Source of the DNA: an uncultured Duganella sp.
GTDB lineage: Bacteria > Pseudomonadota > Gammaproteobacteria > Burkholderiales > Burkholderiaceae
DNA: 32,283 nucleotides
Reading direction: 5' to 3'
Assembly (NCBI GenBank): GCA_946482335.1
Contig: CAMLRG010000044.1
Location: 1 to 32,283 of the forward strand
In this document: positions 17,529 to 24,193 of the stretch, piece by piece
How positions within the stretch are numbered: position 1 is the first letter of the stretch
How the letters are laid out: each line of letters starts with the position of its first letter
Notes under the pieces: generated by a model
Database searches by the model: none
What the model was told of the DNA's origin: nothing
What the model saw: only the letters and a program-made list of their open reading frames with translations
Made by a program: the position numbers and the translations under genes

Positions 17529-18272
17529 ATGTTGCAGAAATATTTAGCCGGCACGCTTGCCGCGTCCAGCGCGGCAACGGCATTCGCGCAGGCGCCGCCG
17601 GTCACCGTGGCCTGGCGCGAAAAGCCGCCCTATTACTATTTTGAAAACGGCGTGGCGAAAGGCTTCATGCTGGAACGGGCCAGGGAAATCTTTGCCGCGG
17701 CCGGCGTGCAGGTGCGCTTCGTGAACGAACCGCAAAAGCGCATCTGGGCCAATTTCAAGCATGGCCTGCCCAACTATTGCTCGATCAGCTGGTACCGCCT
17801 GCCTGAACGCGAAGCCGTCGCCCAGTACAGCGTGGCGGTGCACACCGACCAGCCGCATGCCATCCTTGCCGTGCCTGCCGTGGCGGCACGCATCAAGGCC
17901 CACCGCAGCCTGAACGCACTGGTGTCGGACAAGAGCCTGACGCTGGCCGTGATCGATGGCGTGTCCTACGGTCCCGAGCTCGATGCCCTGATCGCCGGCA
18001 GCCAGAACCGGGTGATGCGCCGCACGGTGGAAACAGCCGCCATGTTCCGCATGGTGGCCCTGGGACGGGCCGATTACCTGTTCGTCGACCGGGAAGACTG
18101 GAACTACCTGCGCAGCAGGCTGCCCGAACTGCAGTCGCTGGTGCTGATCGACTTTGCCGACATGCCGCCGGGCTTGAAACGCTATGTCGTCTGCAGCCGC
18201 GACGTGCCGGCCGACACCATGGAGCGCCTGAACCGCGCCATCGCCGCGCGCAACGACACGCCGCGCCGCTAG
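17529..18272 (+). CDS. Periplasmic solute-binding protein, family 3 (orphan)
   Basis: A 247-residue exported protein. The signal peptide MLQKYLAGTLAASSAATAFAQA probably ends at AFA or AQA. The mature part starts VTVAWREKPPYYYFENGVAKGFMLE, the normal opening of SBP_bac_3 amino-acid/opine binding proteins, and closes the second lobe with YLFVDREDWNYLRS and MPPGLKRYVVCSRDVP. No ABC permease or ATPase gene is adjacent, so it may work with a distant transporter or as a sensor. ATG 17529 is chosen because it starts a good signal peptide, although GGGAG lies only one base before it; a TTG at 17499 is in frame. The stop TAG shares the palindrome CTAG (18269-18272) with the stop of the convergent gene. 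Confidence 0.87.
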   Translation: MLQKYLAGTLAASSAATAFAQAPPVTVAWREKPPYYYFENGVAKGFMLERAREIFAAAGVQVRFVNEPQKRIWANFKHGLPNYCSISWYRLPEREAVAQYSVAVHTDQPHAILAVPAVAARIKAHRSLNALVSDKSLTLAVIDGVSYGPELDALIAGSQNRVMRRTVETAAMFRMVALGRADYLFVDREDWNYLRSRLPELQSLVLIDFADMPPGLKRYVVCSRDVPADTMERLNRAIAARNDTPRR

Positions 18273-18853
18273 AGCGCCCTGGCGCCCAGCACCTGCATGC
18301 GGCCGCACCAGGCTTGCACGTCGGCCGGCGTCATCTTGCCCGCTCCGCCGACCAGGGTGTGGCGGACCGGTGCGATGCCGACGAAACGCAGGATATTGCG
18401 CTCCAGGGACTTCAGGCTGTGTGCACGGTAGTACCAACGGTAAATCAGTGCCGGCATCCCCATCGTCACCACCACCCTGGCACTGCGCCCAGTCAGGAGC
18501 CCGGCCCGCAGCGGATTGCGCGACTTGCGTTGCAGCGCAAAGCCGGGCCGTGCGACCTGCTCCAGGAACGCCTTGAGGCCGGCCGGCAAGTCGCCCAGCC
18601 AGAGCGGATAGAACAGGACGACGTGCTGCGCGTCGGCGATGGCCTGCTGCACCGGCGCCAGCACCGGCGGCACGGCCCCCTCTTCCCACTCGGTTGCATT
18701 GGCCAGCAGCGGGAATTCCAGCGTCGCCGGCGTCACGATGGCGACCCGGTGGCCCGCGGCGCGCGCACCGGCGGCATAGGCCTCCGCCAGGGCGTGGCAC
18801 AAGTGCCCGCCGGCGGGATCGGGATGTCCCTGGATCAGCAGTATCCGGCTCAT
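18269..18853 (-). CDS. NAD(P)H-dependent flavodoxin-fold oxidoreductase (quinone-reductase-like)
   Basis: A 194-residue cytoplasmic protein of the Flavodoxin_2 / NAD(P)H dehydrogenase (quinone) family, two-electron reductases of quinones and related acceptors. It opens ILLIQGHPDP, the phosphate-binding loop region, and has FYPLWLGDLPAGLKAFLEQV with nearby PGFAL, the family's FMN/FAD-contact segment, plus VTMGMP later on. ATG 18853 overlaps the stop of the AMP/thymidine phosphorylase gene as ATGA, so these form a coupled pair. A shared biochemical role is not obvious; low-oxygen co-regulation is possible given the FNR-like box ahead of the phosphorylase. A longer open frame to 19387 is a shadow of that gene. 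Confidence 0.92.
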   Translation of the reverse strand: MSRILLIQGHPDPAGGHLCHALAEAYAAGARAAGHRVAIVTPATLEFPLLANATEWEEGAVPPVLAPVQQAIADAQHVVLFYPLWLGDLPAGLKAFLEQVARPGFALQRKSRNPLRAGLLTGRSARVVVTMGMPALIYRWYYRAHSLKSLERNILRFVGIAPVRHTLVGGAGKMTPADVQAWCGRMQVLGARAL

Positions 18854-20349
18854 GCTTCCTCCACCGTGACCAGGTTGCCCTGGGCTTCGGCATATTCCAG
18901 CGCATAAGCCAGCTCGCCCGGCGTCTCGGCGTGGATGGCCAGCACCGGCTGCCCGACTTCGAGCTTGCTGCCAAGCGGCGCAAGGAAGCGCACGCCGGCG
19001 GCGGCGGCGCGGGGAGCGCCCGCCAGCTTGGCCAGCGTGGCCAGCTTGCGGTTGTCGATGGCAACCACAATGCCCGCATGGCGCGCCGGCAGCACGTGCA
19101 CATGGGCGGCCACGGGCGGCTGGCGCAAGCCGCCTTGCGCCGCGCAGATGGCCTGGAATTTGCGCCATGCCGCGCCCGAATCGAGCGTTTGCACGGCCAG
19201 GTCCAGCCCGGCGCCGGGCGCGGCGCGTCCACCCAGTTCCAGCACGCCGGCCGCCAGGGCCAGCGCGCGCTGGCGCAAGTCCTGCGGCGCATGCGCTTCC
19301 CCTTGCAGCACGGCCAGCACATCCATCGCTTCCAGGGCCGGGCCGATGCCGCTGCCGACCGGCTGGCTGCCGTCGCTCAGCACGCAATGCGCCGCCAGGC
19401 CGAGGGCGCGCGCCGCGCCTTCCAGCCGCGCCGCCAGCTGGCGGGCGGCCAGCTCGGAACGCACCTTGGCGGTGCGCCCGACGGGGATGTCGATCAGGAC
19501 GTGGCTGGCGCCGGCCGCCAGCTTCTTCGACAGCACCGACGCCACCAGCAAGCCATCGCTATCGAGTTCCAGCGGCCGCTCGACGCGGATCAGCACGTCG
19601 TCGGCGGGACTCAGCGTCACGCTGCCGCCCCACACGATGCAGCCGCCCTCCTGCTGCACCACGCGGCGCATGGCGTCGATGCCGATCGCCACCGGGGCCA
19701 GGGTTTCCATGGTGTCGGCCGTGCCGGCCGGCGAGGTGATGGCGCGCGAGGAGGTCTTGGGCATGGTCAGGCCGCAGGCCGCCACGATCGGCACCACCAG
19801 CAGCGTGGTGCGGTTGCCCGGCAAGCCGCCGACGCAGTGCTTGTCCACCACCACTTGCGCGGGCCACTGCATGCGCTGCCCGGCTGCGGCCATGGCGCGC
19901 GTCAGGGCGATGGTTTCGGCCAGGTCGAGGCGGTTGCCGGAACAGGCCGTGATGAAGCTGGAGAGGTGGATATCGGGATAACGGCCGTCCGAGATGTCGG
20001 CAATGATGGCTTGCGCGGCGGCGTCGTCGAGCGGCCGCCCGTGGATCTTGCCGCGCACGGCAGAGAACGAAGCCAGCGGTGCCGCATGGCGCACGGTGAC
20101 CTGCGCGCCGGGCATCGCGCCCAGCGCTTCCCAGGCCGCTTCCGACAAGCCGATTTCCCCGCCGCCCAGCAGGCCGCCGTCGACCACATTCAGCATGGCC
20201 GCCACGCTGCGCCCTTCGCACTGCAGCTCGATACGCGATTGCGCTTCAAAACCCTCGGCCCGGCACACTTCGCAGTCGCGCCGCATATAAGCCACCGCTT
20301 GCTGGTAGGTGTCGATGCCGAGCCGCCTGGCCCGCATTGGATATCCCAT
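18850..20349 (-). CDS. Thymidine phosphorylase family protein (AMP phosphorylase-like, type 2)
   Basis: A 499-residue nucleoside/nucleotide phosphorylase. About 85 extra N-terminal residues precede the glycosyltransferase fold, as in archaeal AMP phosphorylases and type-2 thymidine phosphorylases; classical DeoA is about 440 residues. The phosphate-binding loop is DKHCVGGLPGNRTT, and SSRAITSPAGTADTME is the second conserved block; the C-terminal PYNP domain (about 410-499) is present. The reaction is phosphorolysis of thymidine or AMP to base and sugar (bis)phosphate; the DKHC...GNRTT form favours the AMP-phosphorylase branch, but specificity is inference. AGGAGG lies five bases before ATG 20349. 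It is coupled to the downstream quinone-reductase-like gene. An FNR-like box lies upstream. Confidence 0.92.
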   Translation of the reverse strand: MGYPMRARRLGIDTYQQAVAYMRRDCEVCRAEGFEAQSRIELQCEGRSVAAMLNVVDGGLLGGGEIGLSEAAWEALGAMPGAQVTVRHAAPLASFSAVRGKIHGRPLDDAAAQAIIADISDGRYPDIHLSSFITACSGNRLDLAETIALTRAMAAAGQRMQWPAQVVVDKHCVGGLPGNRTTLLVVPIVAACGLTMPKTSSRAITSPAGTADTMETLAPVAIGIDAMRRVVQQEGGCIVWGGSVTLSPADDVLIRVERPLELDSDGLLVASVLSKKLAAGASHVLIDIPVGRTAKVRSELAARQLAARLEGAARALGLAAHCVLSDGSQPVGSGIGPALEAMDVLAVLQGEAHAPQDLRQRALALAAGVLELGGRAAPGAGLDLAVQTLDSGAAWRKFQAICAAQGGLRQPPVAAHVHVLPARHAGIVVAIDNRKLATLAKLAGAPRAAAAGVRFLAPLGSKLEVGQPVLAIHAETPGELAYALEYAEAQGNLVTVEEA

Positions 20350-20396
20350 ACATCCCTCCTTGCGGACAGGCTAACCGGAACTGCCGGCCCTGCGGA

Positions 20397-20410
20397 ATGA
20401 TCAGGATCAA
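20397..20410 (-). promoter_or_regulatory. FNR/Anr-like box upstream of the phosphorylase gene
   Basis: On the minus strand the sequence reads TTGATCCTGATCAT, nine of ten defined positions of the FNR consensus TTGAT-N4-ATCAA. Its centre (20403.5) is about 54 bases from ATG 20349, so a class II promoter centred at -41.5 would start transcription near 20362, just ahead of the AGGAGG ribosome site. The -10 region is poor. It could instead bind another Crp/Fnr-family protein. Confidence 0.5.
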
Positions 20411-20424
20411 GTGATGGCGTGGAA

Positions 20425-21177
20425 TCAGAAGCCGCGGGCCAATGCCAGCACCAGCTTGCTGCTCACCTTGCTCGACGATACGGCGCGGCCGCCATAGCTG
20501 CCATAGCCGGTGCCGGCACTGCCCTGGCCGCGCAGGCGCACCGCATCCAGCGACAGCTGCACCTGCCAGCCTTCGCGCGCGGTGGCGACGCCGACGCGCC
20601 CTTCGGCGCGGCTGCTGTCCGCATTGTCGGGCGCGGACAGGAAGCCGCCGCGCCAGAACAGGCGCCAGGCCGGTGCCAGTTGCGCGCCGCCATTGATTTC
20701 AGCATAGACGGTGCGGCTGCCGAAACCGAGATAATCGGGCGAATAATGCAGGCGCGCCGCATAATCGCCGAACGCCAGCCCGGTGTAGATCTCGCGGAAA
20801 TTCCAGCTCGGCGCCGCGTGGAAAGCATAGGCCGAGATGCCGGCTTCCCAGGACAGGCCCGACGCCAGGCGCTGCGCGTAACCGGCATAGCCCAGCCATT
20901 GCGCGTTGCGGTGCGATTGCGTGGCCAGCTGGCCGCTGACCACCTGGGCGCCGGCAAACACGCCGTTGGGCGCGTCGTAGTCAAGCGACAGCCGCGCCGC
21001 AGCCTTGCCGGAACTGAGCGACACGCCGCGATACATATAGTCCGACATGATGCCGGCACTGCCGCTGACCTGCGCCTGCGCCCCGCCGGCAACCATGCAG
21101 GCGGCCAGCCAGGCATGCCCGATCAGGGAGAGCGGGCCAGGTTGTCGGTGGGAGGGTTGGGGCATGCGCAGGAACAT
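20425..21177 (-). CDS. TorF-family putative outer-membrane porin
   Basis: A 250-residue protein predicted to be an outer-membrane beta-barrel. An export signal ends at GGAQAQ (near residue 36). The mature start VSGSAGIMSDYMYRGVSLSSGKAA is characteristic of the TIGR02001/TorF-like family (SDY.YRG.S). Alternating polar/hydrophobic strands with many Tyr, Trp and Gly follow, and the chain ends in Phe (LALARGF), the usual barrel-assembly signal. The frame opens at ATG 21177 and has a second ATG at 21165; neither has a ribosome site, and both lie inside the 3' end of the subtilase gene (overlap 43-55 bp), implying coupling to it. It would be the last gene of the sigma/anti-sigma/protease operon. 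Transported solute unknown. Confidence 0.82.
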   Translation of the reverse strand: MFLRMPQPSHRQPGPLSLIGHAWLAACMVAGGAQAQVSGSAGIMSDYMYRGVSLSSGKAAARLSLDYDAPNGVFAGAQVVSGQLATQSHRNAQWLGYAGYAQRLASGLSWEAGISAYAFHAAPSWNFREIYTGLAFGDYAARLHYSPDYLGFGSRTVYAEINGGAQLAPAWRLFWRGGFLSAPDNADSSRAEGRVGVATAREGWQVQLSLDAVRLRGQGSAGTGYGSYGGRAVSSSKVSSKLVLALARGF

Positions 21178-22418
21178 TTACCGGTAATGCGCATGATGGT
21201 GGCGCAAAGATCTATCCCCGTCAACGGTGCGTGGCCGCTGCTGCGCACAATGCCCTCGCGCAGGCGTTCGCCGGCCAGTTGCGGCTTCAGTTCGCCGATC
21301 AGGGCCAGCATGCCCGTCACGTGGGCGGCGGCATAAGAAGAGCCCGACACCATGCCCCAGCGCGCGCCGGGCATGGTGGTCGGGATATCGCGGCCCGGCG
21401 CCAGCAAGGCTTGCCGGTCGTGGCGCGGCGTATCGTCGGCGGCAACCGCGAATACGCCCGGCGTATTGGCCGGGAAGCCGCCATCGCTGCGCGCCGGATC
21501 GACCGCCCCCACCACCCGGATGCCGCGCGCCTGGGCGGCGCCGACCAATTGCTGCAATAGCCGGTCCGGCGGTCCGGACAGGCTGAGGTTGATGACCTGG
21601 GCGTTATGCAGCAAGGCATAGTTCATGGCCTTGGCCAGCGTGAAGCTGTTGCAGCGCGTGCCGGCGTCGGCCTGCCAGCAGGCACGCAACGCCATCAGGC
21701 GCGCCTGCGGCGCGATGCCGGCGATGCCGACACCGTTGTCGGCGCGCGCCGCGATCACACCCGCGATCGCGGTGCCGTGTTCTTCTGCCACATAGGACTG
21801 GCCATCGACGAAATTCTCCTGCACCGCCACCTGGCCGGCCAGGTCGGGGTGGCCGGCTTCCACGCCGCTGTCGATCACGGCCACCAGCACCTTGCGGCCG
21901 GTGGCGGACTTGCGCACCTGCTCCAGCTGCCAGGGCGCGGCGGCCGGCTGCACGCGGTACAACGGGTCGCCGGCTGCCCCGGCACCGGCCTGCGCGCTGA
22001 ATTCCTGGATCGCCTGGGCCCAGGCGACGCGGCGGTCGCGCGCCAGCGCGGCCAATACGGTTGCCGGATCCTGCCCGGCGGCCAGGCGCATGCGGTAGCA
22101 ATCGACGTTCAGGGCCGGCATCGGCCAGTCTTCCATCAGCTGCATGCCGTGTTCGCGCGCCAGGGCTTTGGCAATGCGCTGGCGCGCCTGCTGCCCGGCA
22201 GCGTCGCGGTAGCCGGCGCCGCCATAGCCATCGGCGCGGAAATGCGGCGCGGGCAGATGGAGCATGACCAGGATGTCCGCGCCCTCGGCCGGGGCTGCGT
22301 CGGCCGGCGCCGCTGCGGGGCGTAGCGCCTCGGCCGGCGCGCTGGCGCCTGCGTCGGCCTGTGCGCCTGCCGGTCCTGCCAGCGCGCACAGCATCGGCAG
22401 CGCGGCGATCCAGCGCAT
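21123..22418 (-). CDS. S8 family (subtilisin-like) serine peptidase
   Basis: A 431-residue exported protease. The signal peptide is MRWIAALPMLCALAGPAGAQA. Residues about 47-141 look like an I9-type propeptide. The catalytic domain has Asp183 (VAVIDSGVEAGHPDL), His214 (EEHGTAIAGVIAA) and Ser361 (SGSSYAAAHVTG). The usual oxyanion-hole AAGN segment is replaced by GAVDP (residues 304-308), so the Asn is missing. The C-terminus is Cys-rich (LCATIM...GKCSCACP). The start ATG 22418 overlaps the anti-sigma stop as TGATG. Its place after sigma and anti-sigma genes suggests it acts on envelope proteins, perhaps on the anti-sigma factor itself. A longer frame to 22979 is not supported. Confidence 0.92.
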   Translation of the reverse strand: MRWIAALPMLCALAGPAGAQADAGASAPAEALRPAAAPADAAPAEGADILVMLHLPAPHFRADGYGGAGYRDAAGQQARQRIAKALAREHGMQLMEDWPMPALNVDCYRMRLAAGQDPATVLAALARDRRVAWAQAIQEFSAQAGAGAAGDPLYRVQPAAAPWQLEQVRKSATGRKVLVAVIDSGVEAGHPDLAGQVAVQENFVDGQSYVAEEHGTAIAGVIAARADNGVGIAGIAPQARLMALRACWQADAGTRCNSFTLAKAMNYALLHNAQVINLSLSGPPDRLLQQLVGAAQARGIRVVGAVDPARSDGGFPANTPGVFAVAADDTPRHDRQALLAPGRDIPTTMPGARWGMVSGSSYAAAHVTGMLALIGELKPQLAGERLREGIVRSSGHAPLTGIDLCATIMRITGKCSCACPNPPTDNLARSP

Positions 22419-23110
22419 CACGGCTTGCCCTCCGGCGCCAGGGCTTCGGCCAGTTCGACGGCAGGGTCGTTGCGCAATGCAGCCAGCAGCGCCGGGCGCC
22501 TCGCCGGATCGACTTCCACCAGCCAGGCACCGGTCGACGTGGGGCCGCCGGCCAGGCGCGCGCCGGCATCCTGCAGCAGGCGCTGCACGTCGCGCACGCT
22601 GGCCTCGGGACGGAATACCACCAGCACGTCCGGTGCCGCGGCCGGCGCGCTGCCCAAAGCATGATAAGTGGGCGGTGCGCCGGCTGGCAGCAGGTTCGCT
22701 GCCAGCACGACGATCACCGCTGCCTGTGCCGCGATGGCCCAGCCCTTCCAGTCGCCGTGCCCGCGCAGCCAGTCCATCAAGGCACTGGCGAAACGGAACG
22801 GCGGCTGTACAACGGGGGATGGTTTGGCGACAGGCTGGGCCAACGGGTGCGGCGCCGCTTGCGTTGCCTCGTCCAGCATGGGCATCAGGCGCGCCAGTGC
22901 GCGTTCCTGGTCCAGCCCTGCCGGCAAGGGGGCGGCCGTTTCGATCAGGCGGCGCTGCCAGGCCAGCTCGGCGCGGCATGCGGGGCAGTCGCGCAAGTGC
23001 TGCTGCACCCGCGCCGCCTCGCCGTCGGCCAGCGAGCCGGCGGCATACCAGGGCAGCAGCGCCTGCATGTCCTGGTGCTCCGCAACGTTCGATGGGTCTT
23101 GCGTGTTCAT
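22418..23110 (-). CDS. Zinc-finger anti-sigma factor with propeptide-like periplasmic domain
   Basis: A 230-residue single-pass membrane protein. The N-terminal cytoplasmic domain has the zf-HC2 motif H38-x3-C42-x2-C45 (HLRDCPACR), which typically binds and inhibits the ECF sigma factor. A membrane helix is at about 123-142 (WAIAAQAAVIVVLAANLLPAG). The periplasmic part (about 143-230) contains DVLVVFRPEASVRDVQRLLQ and VDPARRPALLAALRNDPAVELAEAL, which resembles the subtilase propeptide encoded next door. ATG 23110 overlaps the sigma stop (ATGA), and its own stop overlaps the protease start (TGATG). It probably holds the sigma factor until a periplasmic signal, perhaps protease engagement, releases it. 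Confidence 0.9.
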   Translation of the reverse strand: MNTQDPSNVAEHQDMQALLPWYAAGSLADGEAARVQQHLRDCPACRAELAWQRRLIETAAPLPAGLDQERALARLMPMLDEATQAAPHPLAQPVAKPSPVVQPPFRFASALMDWLRGHGDWKGWAIAAQAAVIVVLAANLLPAGAPPTYHALGSAPAAAPDVLVVFRPEASVRDVQRLLQDAGARLAGGPTSTGAWLVEVDPARRPALLAALRNDPAVELAEALAPEGKP

Positions 23111-23685
23111 CTCATTTCTTCCATATGCTCGGACAACATGTCCTTCAGGCGCAGCCGTGCATGGAACATGCGCGTCTTCACCGTATTCACCGGACAGCCC
23201 ATGGCCTCGGCGATCTCCTGGTAAGCCATGCCGTGGTAATACGTGAGGCACACCACCACGCGCTGCTCCAGCGGCAAGGCATCCAGGGCGCGGCCCACGC
23301 CGCGCTGCAACTGGCGCGCCGCCATCGCATGCTCGGGCTCGTGCCATTCCTCGCCGGCAGTGCTGTCGGCCACGTCTTCCAGCGGCTCGTCCAGCCCGCG
23401 CAGCGCTTTCAGCGCCTGGCGGTAGGCGATGCCGAAGATCCAGGTCGACACCTTGCTGCTGCCGTCGTAACTGGCGGCCTTCTGCCATACCACCAGCATG
23501 GTGTCGTTGACGACTTCTTCCAGCAGGGGCACGTTGCGCGTCATGCGGTCGAGGAAACGGGCCAGGCGCGGGAAGTAGGCGCGGTACAGTGCCTGGAAGG
23601 CCAGGCGGTCGCCGCCCCCTACCCGCCGTACCAGCTCGCCTTCATCCAACTCGCCCGTCACACCCGCCCTCCTGCCAGACCGCAT
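23107..23685 (-). CDS. ECF-type RNA polymerase sigma factor
   Basis: A 192-residue sigma factor. Region 2 runs over RAYFPRLARFLDRMTRNVPLLEEVVNDTMLVVWQKAASYDG (only the LEEVVNDTMLVVW block is diagnostic) with the region 2.4 WIFGIAYRQALKALR; region 4 is LPLEQRVVVCLTYYHGMAYQ and the helix-turn-helix EIAEAMGCPVNTVKTRMFHA. ATG 23685 has AGAGGAG nine bases upstream; the frame open to 23739 crosses the promoter. It is the first gene of a coupled operon with anti-sigma, subtilase and porin. A promoter-like sequence with a TGAACC -35 lies immediately upstream, and an inverted copy faces the redox operon, so both are likely targets of this factor. Confidence 0.96.
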   Translation of the reverse strand: MRSGRRAGVTGELDEGELVRRVGGGDRLAFQALYRAYFPRLARFLDRMTRNVPLLEEVVNDTMLVVWQKAASYDGSSKVSTWIFGIAYRQALKALRGLDEPLEDVADSTAGEEWHEPEHAMAARQLQRGVGRALDALPLEQRVVVCLTYYHGMAYQEIAEAMGCPVNTVKTRMFHARLRLKDMLSEHMEEMR

Positions 23686-23706
23686 GCATTGTTCTCCTCT
23701 TTGCGC

Positions 23707-23739
23707 CAGTGAATAGCCGGCCGGCGCAAAAAGGTTCAA
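23707..23739 (-). promoter_or_regulatory. ECF-type promoter of the sigma/anti-sigma/protease operon
   Basis: On the minus strand TTGAACC (23733-23739) is followed after 17 bp by TATTCACTG (23707-23715). The TGAAC core is a usual ECF -35 type. Transcription would begin near 23701, about 16 bases before ATG 23685 and just ahead of its AGAGGAG site. The 33-bp unit matches the divergent unit at 23771-23803 at 25 of 33 positions, including both boxes and the T-run after the -35. Confidence 0.7.
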
Positions 23740-23770
23740 GGAATGCGAAAAAAAATTTTCCTTCCGAATT

Positions 23771-23803
23771 TTGAACCATTTTGCCGTGCCTGGGTATTGA
23801 CTG
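23771..23803 (+). promoter_or_regulatory. ECF-type promoter of the redox/sorting operon
   Basis: On the plus strand TTGAACC (23771-23777) is followed after 17 bp by TATTGACTG (23795-23803). It mirrors the unit at 23707-23739 and is separated from it by 31 bp of A/T-rich sequence with runs of A and T that could act as an UP-like element. Transcription would start near 23810, which puts an apparent upstream ATG at 23743 outside the transcript. Confidence 0.7.
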
Positions 23804-23832
23804 TAACAACATTGACAGAATGCTCAGTACCT

Positions 23833-24165
23833 GTGTTCACCCAAGCCGTCTGCGGACCCGCCCTGCTTTCGCCCGACCTGGCCGCCGTGCTGCGCCTGCT
23901 GGTGCTGGCGCCGCTGCTGGAGGAATGGGTGGTGCGCGCCGGCCTGCACGCCTGGCTGCTGCCGCGCTGCGGCGCCACCCTGGCCGTGCTGGCCAGTGCG
24001 GCCGCCTTCAGCGCACTGCACCTTGGCAGCGGCGCGCTGGCGGCGGCGCTGGTGTTCGGGCCCGGCGTGGGGTTCGGCCTGGCCTACCAGCGCTGGCGCG
24101 ACTGGCGGCTGTGCGCCCTCCTGCATGCCGCATGCAATGCCTGGGCGCTGTCGATGTGTGCCTGA
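23833..24165 (+). CDS. mrtJ: JDVT-CTERM system glutamic-type intramembrane protease (MrtJ-like)
   Basis: A compact CPBP-fold membrane protease (110 residues from GTG 23833). The motifs are EEWVVR (in LAPLLEEWVVRAGLHAWLL), a middle His (SAAAFSALHLGSG) and HAACNAW near the C-terminus. Small CPBP proteases of this kind are reported to process JDVT-CTERM sorting signals, and the next gene carries such a signal, which supports the assignment. The frame is open back to ATG 23743, but that start lies inside the predicted promoter region and its first residues are AT-rich and not membrane-like; TTG 23812 is another option. None has a clear ribosome site, so the start is uncertain. 28 bp separate it from the next gene, first of a six-gene operon. 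Confidence 0.8.
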   Translation: MFTQAVCGPALLSPDLAAVLRLLVLAPLLEEWVVRAGLHAWLLPRCGATLAVLASAAAFSALHLGSGALAAALVFGPGVGFGLAYQRWRDWRLCALLHAACNAWALSMCA

Positions 24166-24193
24166 AAACGATCAACCAACAACAGGAGCACCG

